Below, in pieces: positions 24,044-29,187 of a stretch of DNA of 43,393 nt; position 1 is the stretch's first letter, and each line of letters starts with the position of its first letter. Location: the IMG/VR virus record IMGVR_UViG_3300009194_000020, positions 1 through 43,393 of that record, one strand, 5' to 3'. Below the pieces are notes generated by a model, which was given only the letters and a program-made list of their open reading frames with translations, did not search any database and was not told the DNA's origin. The stretch is from a virus. The position numbers were made by a program, and so were the translations under genes.

Positions 24044-25462
24044 ATGACAACACTATCTGAAGCAATAGCGAAGGTTAGCAACAAAACGACAACCGAAAAC
24101 GGGATGGAGATCAAGCGATCCTCCGAATCGAAGCTGGTTGATCTATTCTTTGCTTTTGGGGCATCACGTGGTCAGGACGAACTGATCGTCGAGAAGTTCG
24201 CACAAGCGTTTAACGAAGATCCCGAAGTTGCTGTCCGCATTCTCCTGCATGGTCGCGATGCGCGAGAGGGTATGGGTGAGCGGCAACTGTTCCGATCTGT
24301 GGTTAAGCATCTTGCTGTGCTCGACTACAAACTAGCGGAACGCGTCCTGCCAAAAATTCCTGAGCTTGGCCGTTGGGACGATGTGCTGTGTTTGATCGAC
24401 ACTCCGGTCGGCAAGGACGCTCTCGAGATGATCGAAAAAGCGTTATACGCTGGGGATGGGTTATGTGCCAAATGGATGCCCCGTAAAGCGACGAAGGCTG
24501 ACAACTCGGCTGCTCGAATCCGAAAGCACATGAACCTGACTCCTCGCGCATATCGTAAGCTGTTGGTGCGTCTGTCTGAGACTGTTGAGCAGCAGATGTC
24601 AGCGAAGCAGTTCGATCAGATTGAGTATTCCCGTGTGCCGTCTGTTGCAGCCGCTCGGTACCAAGCAGCATTCGATCGAAACGATCCTGATCGGTATGCT
24701 GAGTATCGCGACTCGCTTGTGAAGGGCGATTCGGACACCAAGATCAACGCAGGTGCAGTGTTTCCGTACGATGTTGTCCGAGCAGCGTTTACGGGGGATG
24801 AAGCTGTTGCGAACGAGCAGTGGAAATCTCTACCGGATTGGATCCCGAACGACAAATCATTCCTGTCGGTTGTTGATGTATCTGGATCGATGACGGCGCA
24901 TCAAGTGTCAGGTGCAGTTGATGCAAGAGAGGTTGCAATTGGTCTCGGCTTGTACGTTGCCGAGCGATGCAAAGCAGAAGCATTCCGCAACAAATTCATC
25001 ACATTCTCGACCAAGCCTGAATTCGTTGATGTATCAGGGCTCGCTCTGAAACCAGCAATACGGCGAGCAGAACGATCAAACTGGGCAATGACGACAAATT
25101 TGGAGGCAACACTCGATCTGATTGTTGACTCTGCGGTTGAGCATAATGTTGACCCCAAAGATATGCCCGAGTGCTTGATCATCTTCAGTGATATGCAGTT
25201 CAACCAGGGTGTTGATAGCCCGAACAAACCGAACGCGATGATCAAACAGAAGTTCAAGAACAACGGGTACAAAGTACCGCAGATTGTCTACTGGAATCTA
25301 GCTAACACTGAACGCAACACGCCAGTGTCGTTCGATAAGAGTGGTGTCGCTCTTGTGTCAGGATTCAGTCCTTCACTAATGAAGAGCGTGCTATCAGCAG
25401 ATCAACTCAACCCGATGGATATCATGTTGTCAGCAGTGATGGATGATCGGTACAATTTCTGA
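24044..25462 (+). CDS. DUF2828 (TROVE/Ro60-like plus vWA) RNA-binding protein
   Basis: The 472-aa protein has an N-terminal helical-repeat region typical of TROVE-type folds: LVDLFFAFGASRGQDELIVE, RILLHGRDAREGMGERQLFR, LPKIPELGRWDDVLCLID. A C-terminal von Willebrand A domain follows, with MIDAS motif DVSGSMT (Asp278), FSTKPEFVD, TNLEATLDLI and IIFSDMQF. Ro60 proteins bind Y RNAs and misfolded RNAs through this architecture; DUF2828 proteins are found in phages and plants with unknown role. It is set in an array of tRNAs and repeated structured RNAs, so an RNA chaperone or scaffold role is plausible. Start follows AAGGGAG. Confidence 0.82.
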   Translation: MTTLSEAIAKVSNKTTTENGMEIKRSSESKLVDLFFAFGASRGQDELIVEKFAQAFNEDPEVAVRILLHGRDAREGMGERQLFRSVVKHLAVLDYKLAERVLPKIPELGRWDDVLCLIDTPVGKDALEMIEKALYAGDGLCAKWMPRKATKADNSAARIRKHMNLTPRAYRKLLVRLSETVEQQMSAKQFDQIEYSRVPSVAAARYQAAFDRNDPDRYAEYRDSLVKGDSDTKINAGAVFPYDVVRAAFTGDEAVANEQWKSLPDWIPNDKSFLSVVDVSGSMTAHQVSGAVDAREVAIGLGLYVAERCKAEAFRNKFITFSTKPEFVDVSGLALKPAIRRAERSNWAMTTNLEATLDLIVDSAVEHNVDPKDMPECLIIFSDMQFNQGVDSPNKPNAMIKQKFKNNGYKVPQIVYWNLANTERNTPVSFDKSGVALVSGFSPSLMKSVLSADQLNPMDIMLSAVMDDRYNF

Positions 25463-25489
25463 CGTTGTCGAAAGAGGGAGTTCAGTACC

Positions 25490-25855
25490 ATGTTGAACCA
25501 AGAGCTCGATGTGATCTATCAACTGCGAGAGCAGCTACAAGACCAACTCGATACAATCAGACGTCAAGGGTGTAATAATGTCGCTGGAATGGTGTTGATT
25601 CGGAGGGTTAAGGACGTGCTCATTGAGCAGCATGACGTCGACCCATCCAAAGCGGCAGTTATCGCCAGCCGGACTTCCATCGAGGTTCCGCCGCTCGATG
25701 ATGACGGCGAAGCGGTCAGCGAGCTGATCAAGCTGACAGACGATTTCGTCAAACTTCTCGTTGAAATGGCGAAGACGCTGATGGAGAGTCAGGAGAATTT
25801 CGAAGATATTCTGTATGAGTTGGCTCCGGCTCTGACGATCAAATTCAGTTACTAA
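25490..25855 (+). CDS. Hypothetical helical protein, 121 aa
   Basis: Follows the Ro-like gene by 27 nt, with AGAGGGAG upstream. The sequence is helical and acidic: LDVIYQLREQLQDQLDTIRR at the N-terminus and KLTDDFVKLLVEMAKTLMES near the C-terminus. It is probably co-transcribed with the DUF2828 gene and might be a partner. Not recognised. Confidence 0.7.
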   Translation: MLNQELDVIYQLREQLQDQLDTIRRQGCNNVAGMVLIRRVKDVLIEQHDVDPSKAAVIASRTSIEVPPLDDDGEAVSELIKLTDDFVKLLVEMAKTLMESQENFEDILYELAPALTIKFSY

Positions 25856-25876
25856 CACACAAAGAGAGCTATTACG

Positions 25877-26128
25877 ATGTCTAACACCAAAGTTCGCAAC
25901 AACGCTCAGCCCCAGAAAGGTCAGACTGTTCTGGTGCGTCATCGCTCGAAGCAGAATAAGGGCGGTCTCGCTTCGATTGAGTCAGTGACCCGTCGAGATG
26001 CTCACGTTACCACGATCACTGGAGTGTATATGGATGGTCGTGTGCGAGTCTCGAGCGGAGACGTGTGGTCAGTGAAGCCGCACAACGGTAAAGAGGACTG
26101 GGTGACAGACGAAGTCGAAATGGGCTGA
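25877..26128 (+). CDS. Hypothetical basic protein, 83 aa
   Basis: Starts after AGAGAG with MSNTKVRNNAQPQKGQTVLV. It has a small beta-barrel-like middle (GQTVLVRHRSKQNKGGLASI, TTITGVYMDGRVRVSSGDVW) that resembles SH3/KOW-type RNA- or DNA-binding barrels, though no family is assigned. Last protein of the Ro-like unit before the tRNA-Cys region. Confidence 0.7.
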   Translation: MSNTKVRNNAQPQKGQTVLVRHRSKQNKGGLASIESVTRRDAHVTTITGVYMDGRVRVSSGDVWSVKPHNGKEDWVTDEVEMG

Positions 26129-26131
26129 AAT

Positions 26132-26196
26132 CGGTCACATAAACAACAGCACTTGCAAACCTGATATGGATTCTCGAAGGTGACGAATCCAGACCG
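26132..26196 (+). ncRNA. Possible structured RNA before tRNA-Cys
   Basis: CGGTC (26132-26136) can pair with GACCG (26192-26196). Inside, a 7-bp hairpin TGGATTC/GAATCCA stacks on the 3' strand, the same plan as the CAGCAA elements. A CAGCA lies at offset 16 instead of 11, so membership in that family is doubtful. Confidence 0.35.
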
Positions 26197-26229
26197 CAGG
26201 GTACGAGGGATAGAGGTTCACCTCAAACT

Positions 26230-26306
26230 CGCCAGGTGGCTGAAATGGTTATGGCGCTGGACTGCAAATCCAGAGAATACGGGTTCGAGTCCCGTCCTGG
26301 CGTCCA
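26230..26306 (+). tRNA. tRNA-Cys (GCA)
   Basis: Acceptor CGCCAGG/CCTGGCG, anticodon arm CTGGA-CTGCAAA-TCCAG, T arm CGGG-TTCGAGT-CCCG, discriminator T, encoded CCA. Standard cloverleaf of 77 nt. Confidence 0.92.
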
Positions 26307-26328
26307 AAAACTTTGAGGAGATAAAAAG

Positions 26329-26508
26329 ATGTTGAGTCCGATTGCAATGGGGGCGATGTTGTGGATTATCGTATTCGTCTTTCTGTTCCTGTCTATTCGG
26401 TGGACTTCACAGGGTCCTGAAGTCTTGATCAAGATGTTCTGGATTGTGATGACTCTATGGGCGTTCGTCAACGCAGCAGGATACAGCAACCTCCATTTTG
26501 TTAGCTAA
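26329..26508 (+). CDS. Small membrane protein, 59 aa
   Basis: Protein gene squeezed between two tRNAs, with a GAGGAG ribosome site 8 nt before its ATG. Two membrane segments: MLWIIVFVFLFLSIRW and LIKMFWIVMTLWAFVNAAGY. Not recognised; perhaps an accessory gene inserted in the tRNA array. Confidence 0.65.
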   Translation: MLSPIAMGAMLWIIVFVFLFLSIRWTSQGPEVLIKMFWIVMTLWAFVNAAGYSNLHFVS

Positions 26509-26520
26509 GGATCAAGCAAG

Positions 26521-26769
26521 ATGACGATGCTTCAACCACCACATCCAGGGCGAGTCATTCAACGTCGGATTCTGCCAGCATTGAACATTACCGCAGTCGA
26601 GTTGGCAGCAACCATGCATACCGTCAATGAAGCAGACCTCGTGCAGGTGTTGGAAGGGTCAGCTCCGATTACCGAAAGCATTGCTTATAATCTGGAGCAG
26701 ATTGAGATCGGTGACGCAGAGCACTGGCTGCGGATGCAGAAGAACTACGATCAGTCACGCAGTAAATGA
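26521..26769 (+). CDS. HigA-like XRE antitoxin-type protein, 82 aa
   Basis: The sequence follows the HigA/VapI antidote pattern: HPGRVIQRRILPALNITAVE (HPGE-type start), then an HTH-like segment VELAATMHTVNEADLVQVLE. The ending is DAEHWLRMQKNYDQSR, equal to the family's typical xxFWLxLQxxYD end. HigA proteins neutralise HigB RNases and repress their own operon. No HigB-type toxin is encoded next to it, so it may counter a host toxin or act only as a repressor (inference). AAGGA precedes the ATG. Confidence 0.75.
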   Translation: MTMLQPPHPGRVIQRRILPALNITAVELAATMHTVNEADLVQVLEGSAPITESIAYNLEQIEIGDAEHWLRMQKNYDQSRSK

Positions 26770-26777
26770 AGGCGTGT

Positions 26778-26854
26778 GCCCGACTGGCCCAATTGGCAGA
26801 GGCAAAAGGTCTAAGCCCTTAGAGTTCTCGGTTCGAATCCGAGGTCGGGTACCA
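26778..26854 (+). tRNA. tRNA with TAA anticodon (Leu-like), C33
   Basis: Acceptor GCCCGAC/GTCGGGT, T arm CTCGG-TTCGAAT-CCGAG, discriminator A, CCA. The best anticodon arm is AAAGG-TCTAAGC-CCTTA, giving TAA with C instead of U at position 33. The D arm looks Leu-like (AATTGGCAGAGGC), but the variable region is only about 5 nt, whereas bacterial tRNA-Leu normally has a long one. Confidence 0.75.
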
Positions 26855-26864
26855 AAATAAATTT

Positions 26865-26950
26865 CAAATCAGCGGTTGACGGTTCGAAATAAACAAGGGA
26901 AGATGCTTCCCATAGTTATTCAAAAAAGTTTGAAAGATATAGCTGATTTG
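26865..26950 (+). ncRNA. Three-way-junction RNA between Leu-like tRNAs
   Basis: A 9-bp closing stem CAAATCAGC/GCTGATTTG encloses two perfect hairpins, GGGAAG-atg-CTTCCC and TTCAAA-aaag-TTTGAA. It lies 10 nt after the preceding tRNA. It could be a stable small RNA or a processing structure; no known family recognised. Confidence 0.45.
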
Positions 26951-26964
26951 AACAACAAGGGTCG

Positions 26965-26993
26965 TAAATACTTCCCACGCTCTTTAAAATCAA
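26965..26993 (+). promoter_or_regulatory. TAAATA box and boxA-like site before tRNA array
   Basis: CGTAAATA (TAAATA at 26965-26970) matches the late-promoter family of this phage. GCTCTTTAAAATCAA (26979-26993) is boxA-like, 14 nt before the next tRNA, repeating the arrangement at 23775. Confidence 0.45.
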
Positions 26994-27007
26994 CAAGTTT
27001 AATCCCG

Positions 27008-27085
27008 GGGTGACTGAAGGGAATTGGCATACCTTCCTGATTTAGAATCAGGAGCTTCTCGGTTCAAGTCCGAGGTCACCCACCA
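27008..27085 (+). tRNA. tRNA-Leu (TAG), short variable region
   Basis: Acceptor GGGTGAC/GTCACCC, anticodon arm CCTGA-TTTAGAA-TCAGG (TAG, reads CUA), T arm CTCGG-TTCAAGT-CCGAG, discriminator A, CCA. The variable region is only 5 nt (AGCTT), unlike the long arm usual for bacterial tRNA-Leu. Confidence 0.85.
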
Positions 27086-27090
27086 ATTTC

Positions 27091-27175
27091 AGCGGGATAT
27101 ACAAGTGGACAAAGTGAGAGGTCTCATAAGCCTCTGGTCATGCCTTCGTCGGTTCGAATCCGACTCCCGCTACCA
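27091..27175 (+). tRNA. tRNA with CAT anticodon (Met/Ile2), long variable region
   Basis: Acceptor AGCGGGA/TCCCGCT, anticodon arm GAGGT-CTCATAA-GCCTC (CAT), T arm GTCGG-TTCGAAT-CCGAC, discriminator A, CCA. The 13-nt variable region can form GGT/GCC, giving a type II-like 85-nt tRNA, which is unexpected for a CAT anticodon. Confidence 0.8.
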
Positions 27176-27179
27176 AATT

Positions 27180-27230
27180 GGGACGACTACAGCAACCCAA
27201 TCTGACATATATGAAATCAGACGTCGTCCC
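27180..27230 (+). ncRNA. CAGCAA hairpin RNA, copy 3
   Basis: Outer stem GGGACGAC/GTCGTCCC; CAGCAA at position 11 (27190-27195); inner stem TCTGA/TCAGA (27201-27221); GT after the stem. Starts 4 nt after the CCA of the preceding tRNA. Confidence 0.65.
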
Positions 27231-27244
27231 GTCAAAAAAGAGAG

Positions 27245-27320
27245 GCATCCTTAGCTCAGCAGGTAGAGCACTGGATTGAAGATCCAGGTGTCCTAGGTTC
27301 GATTCCTAGAGGGTGCACCA
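27245..27320 (+). tRNA. tRNA-Phe (GAA)
   Basis: Acceptor GCATCCT/AGGGTGC, anticodon arm CTGGA-TTGAAGA-TCCAG, T arm CTAGG-TTCGATT-CCTAG, discriminator A, CCA. Standard 76 nt. Confidence 0.95.
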
Positions 27321-27326
27321 TGTTTT

Positions 27327-27383
27327 AGGACGATTGCAGCAAATCAAAATTCAGACTCCTAATCTGACTTTAATTGTCGTCCT
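27327..27383 (+). ncRNA. CAGCAA hairpin RNA, copy 4
   Basis: Outer stem AGGACGA/TCGTCCT; CAGCAA at position 11 (27337-27342); inner stem TCAGA/TCTGA, the swapped version of copy 3 (a compensatory pattern); GTTTCAA after the stem. Starts 6 nt after tRNA-Phe. Confidence 0.65.
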
Positions 27384-27408
27384 GTTTCAAAGTAAACACA
27401 ATAGCAGT

Positions 27409-27484
27409 GCTGGATTAGCTCAGCAGGTAGAGCAGGTGCCTTGTAAGCACTTGGTCGTGGGTTCGATTCCTACATCCAGCACCA
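27409..27484 (+). tRNA. tRNA-Thr (TGT)
   Basis: Acceptor GCTGGAT/ATCCAGC, anticodon loop CTTGTAA on stem GGTGC/GCACT, T arm GTGGG-TTCGATT-CCTAC, discriminator A, CCA. Standard 76 nt. Confidence 0.95.
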
Positions 27485-27496
27485 CAACAGTTTTCA

Positions 27497-27573
27497 CGGA
27501 GCGTAGCTCAGCTTGATAGAGCGCTCGGTTTGGGACCGAGAGGTCGAAGGTTTGAGTCCTTCCGTTCCGACCA
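27497..27573 (+). tRNA. tRNA-Pro (TGG)
   Basis: Acceptor CGGAGCG/CGTTCCG, anticodon arm CTCGG-TTTGGGA-CCGAG, T loop TTTGAGT, discriminator A, CCA. Standard 77 nt. Confidence 0.95.
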
Positions 27574-27577
27574 ATTT

Positions 27578-27629
27578 AGGACAGTTGCAGCAACCCAACA
27601 TATCCATCGATACGGAAAACCGCTGTCCT
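27578..27629 (+). ncRNA. CAGCAA hairpin RNA, copy 5
   Basis: Outer stem AGGACAG/CTGTCCT; CAGCAA at position 11 (27588-27593); small inner stem CGG-aaaa-CCG abutting the 3' strand; GTTTCAA after the stem, as in copy 4. Starts 4 nt after tRNA-Pro. Confidence 0.65.
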
Positions 27630-27642
27630 GTTTCAAGTTAAA

Positions 27643-27717
27643 TGGCGTGTAGCTCAATGGTAGAGCATCCGGCTGTTAACCGGAAGGTTCTCGGTTCGAG
27701 TCCGAGCGTGCCAGCCA
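27643..27717 (+). tRNA. tRNA-Asn (GTT)
   Basis: Acceptor TGGCGTG/CGTGCCA, anticodon arm TCCGG-CTGTTAA-CCGGA, T arm CTCGG-TTCGAGT-CCGAG, discriminator G, CCA. Standard 75 nt. Confidence 0.95.
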
Positions 27718-27736
27718 ATTCCTCAACAGAGAGAGC

Positions 27737-27859
27737 TTGACTATACATTCTTCAGGTGAATATCGTTGCAAGTTATGTGGCGATACATCCTTCACGTATC
27801 TGGACGACGGTAAAGGTCTCTGTTGTGATAGTCGTGGTACTCGATACCACAAGAAGTAG
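27737..27859 (+). CDS. Tiny zinc-finger-like protein, 40 aa
   Basis: TTG-start frame after GAGAGAG, placed between tRNA-Asn and tRNA-Tyr. It contains CKLCGDTS and LCCDSRGTRYHKK, a CxxC...CC/H arrangement like a minimal zinc finger. The TTG start and length make it tentative; codon choice looks like a real gene. Function unknown. Confidence 0.5.
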   Translation: MTIHSSGEYRCKLCGDTSFTYLDDGKGLCCDSRGTRYHKK

Positions 27860-27865
27860 GTTTAC

Positions 27866-27954
27866 GGGGGCACACATTACGACACGTGGCGAGTCTAGCC
27901 GACTGTAAATCGGTGGCGCAAGCTGTGAAGGTTCGACTCCTTCTGTCCCCACCA
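27866..27954 (+). tRNA. tRNA-Tyr (GTA)
   Basis: Acceptor GGGGGCA/TGTCCCC, anticodon loop CTGTAAA, long variable region as expected for Tyr, T arm GAAGG-TTCGACT-CCTTC, discriminator A, CCA. 89 nt. Confidence 0.93.
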
Positions 27955-27962
27955 ATCGTTCT

Positions 27963-28038
27963 GGGTCTATAGCTCAATGGTTAGAGCGTCCCACTCATAA
28001 TGGGTTGGTTTCTGGTTCAAGTCCAGATGGACCCACCA
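27963..28038 (+). tRNA. tRNA-Met (CAT)
   Basis: Acceptor GGGTCTA/TGGACCC, anticodon arm CCCA-CTCATAA-TGGG, T arm CTGG-TTCAAGT-CCAG, discriminator A, CCA. Position 1-72 is paired, so it is not an initiator; it could be Met or lysidine-type Ile. Confidence 0.9.
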
Positions 28039-28050
28039 CCTCCCTTTTGT

Positions 28051-28178
28051 GCCGAACGAACATGGCCTGTGTCAGTGACCATACCACGTGTGTCTGGTAG
28101 CATAGCTTGCTGAAACAGCAGATATAGACTGGCTGCTGGTGGTAGACATAGCTCGGTTCGATTCCGAGGTTCGGCCCC
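28051..28178 (+). ncRNA. Oversized tRNA-like RNA (about 125 nt)
   Basis: GCCGAAC (28051-28057) pairs with GTTCGGC (28169-28175), next to a perfect T arm CTCGG-TTCGATT-CCGAG. No normal D or anticodon arm is seen. The 90-nt interior instead has TACCA/TGGTA and TGCTG-aaa-CAGCA hairpins. CCA is not encoded (CCCT follows). Possible identities: tRNA with an insertion, Y-RNA-like tRNA mimic, or decayed tRNA. Confidence 0.5.
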
Positions 28179-28183
28179 TTAGA

Positions 28184-28259
28184 TGCGCCTTAACTCAGTT
28201 GGTAGAGTGTCCGACCGATAATCGGATGGTCCTCGGTTCGAGTCCGAGAGGCGCAACCA
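28184..28259 (+). tRNA. tRNA-Ile (GAT), C33
   Basis: Acceptor TGCGCCT/AGGCGCA, anticodon arm TCCGA-CCGATAA-TCGGA, T arm CTCGG-TTCGAGT-CCGAG, discriminator A, CCA. The loop has C instead of the near-universal U at position 33. Confidence 0.9.
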
Positions 28260-28273
28260 ACATCAGAGGGTTC

Positions 28274-28450
28274 ATGCTTATCTGCATCTGCAAAGCAGTC
28301 AACGATCACGCAATCGGCGCTGCAATCCAAGCTGAATCCTCTTCCCTCCAAGATGCGCAGACAGCAACCGGTGCTTGTACGCATCGTCGAAAAATTCAGA
28401 TAGCTGTTGATTCGAAGCGAGAGCAGAGAGATGATATCCTCACTGGTTGA
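28274..28450 (+). CDS. Bfd-like (2Fe-2S)-domain protein, 58 aa
   Basis: The N-terminus MLICICKAVNDHAIGAAIQA, then LQDAQTATGACTHRRK, follows the bacterioferritin-associated ferredoxin pattern (CxC, ten-residue helix, TGAG.CGKC). Bfd proteins bind a 2Fe-2S cluster. Here the second Cys pair is reduced to one Cys (GACTHRRK), so cluster binding is doubtful. The tail is polar. GAGGG precedes ATG 28274. The protein may have kept the fold for another role. Confidence 0.6.
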   Translation: MLICICKAVNDHAIGAAIQAESSSLQDAQTATGACTHRRKIQIAVDSKREQRDDILTG

Positions 28451-28462
28451 GGAGATTACATT

Positions 28463-28789
28463 ATGTTCAAGTCACAGCGCGAAGCAAAAGAGATCATCCA
28501 GAAGTCAATCGACACCAATGATAAGGCTGTCGAGAAGGCGATCAAGATGATCTACTCCCGTCAGACTGCCGATGAACAAACCGGCATGGCCACCGTTGAA
28601 CATAATGCGGTTGGATTCTCGGCATTCGATGCTGAGATCCTGACCAGCTTTGCTCAACAGCTCATTCGCGGTCGTCAACTCTCCCCAAAACAAATGGCCA
28701 TTGGCCGCAACAAGATCCGTCGGTACTGGAAACAGCTTGCGATCATGTCTGGTCAGTTTCCGACCAAATCAGCGAAGAAAGCTGCTTGA
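28463..28789 (+). CDS. Hypothetical protein, 108 aa
   Basis: A helical protein with EGGAG-type upstream region (GAGGAG before the ATG). Its C-terminal half contains EILTSFAQQLIRGRQLSPKQ then RNKIRRYWKQLAIMSGQFPT. This resembles a short segment found in several phage and plasmid proteins, but function is not known. The next transcription unit's -35 box overlaps its last codons. Confidence 0.7.
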   Translation: MFKSQREAKEIIQKSIDTNDKAVEKAIKMIYSRQTADEQTGMATVEHNAVGFSAFDAEILTSFAQQLIRGRQLSPKQMAIGRNKIRRYWKQLAIMSGQFPTKSAKKAA

Positions 28790-28814
28790 CTCTCACGGCG
28801 AATGGTCGGATAAT
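28786..28814 (+). promoter_or_regulatory. Sigma70-type early promoter
   Basis: TTGACT (28786-28791), a 17-bp spacer and GATAAT (28809-28814), 27 nt before the ATG at 28842. Same -10 box and spacing as the other early promoters in this window. Confidence 0.75.
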
Positions 28815-28841
28815 AGATTTATCAACTGGAGGAGAGAAGAC

Positions 28842-29003
28842 ATGAGCAACACTAACCGCATCATCGACATCGCCGAAGCCCGCATCGAAGATTTCAGCCA
28901 CGAAGCTCTTGCCGAAAAGCTGATGGCTGAACACGGATACACCAAAGATCAGATGGAGTATGAACATCCGGGTGCTCAACTCTGCACTCGCGATGACCAG
29001 TGA
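28842..29003 (+). CDS. Hypothetical acidic protein, 53 aa
   Basis: GGAGGAG precedes the ATG, and the gene lies directly behind the early promoter at 28786. The product (MSNTNRIIDIAEARIEDFSH) is acidic and helical. It overlaps the next small frame by 11 nt. Likely an early host-directed or regulatory peptide, but nothing specific is visible. Confidence 0.65.
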   Translation: MSNTNRIIDIAEARIEDFSHEALAEKLMAEHGYTKDQMEYEHPGAQLCTRDDQ

Positions 29004-29112
29004 TGGAATCAGCGACAAGGATCGTGTAACGGTTCAAGCTGCTGTTGACTACATCGAGCAGTACCGGAAAGAAGAAATGGCTCGTCGTCGCAAAGCGGGC
29101 AGCAAGAAATAA
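28993..29112 (+). CDS. Hypothetical small protein, 39 aa
   Basis: The frame MTSDGISDKDRVTVQAAVDY ends in a basic tail (EEMARRRKAGSKK). It overlaps the previous gene by 11 nt and has no strong ribosome site, so coupling would be needed. Helical with a basic end; unknown. Confidence 0.45.
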   Translation: MTSDGISDKDRVTVQAAVDYIEQYRKEEMARRRKAGSKK

Positions 29113-29187
29113 GGTTTCATCATCATCATAGTGGGTCTCGCTTGATCGAGATCTACTAGACATTTGCAATGTTGGAGGCTCTACACG

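Noticed and set aside
26132-26196. Sixth copy of the CAGCAA hairpin family
   Set aside because: The stem layout is similar, but CAGCA lies at position 16 rather than 11, lacks the last A, and GT does not follow the stem. It is kept only as a low-confidence structured RNA.
26778-26854. Reading this tRNA as an amber suppressor (CTA anticodon with U33)
   Set aside because: That register leaves mismatches in the anticodon stem (A-C twice), and genes here end in TAG (for example RNA ligase at 11552 and regA at 15508), so TAG is not recoded. The TAA register pairs better.
23899-27629. CAGCAA hairpins as a CRISPR array or as plain terminators
   Set aside because: Stems differ in sequence and spacing is irregular with tRNAs in between, so they are not CRISPR repeats. 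T runs after the stems are short or absent, and genes continue in the same direction, so they do not look like terminators.
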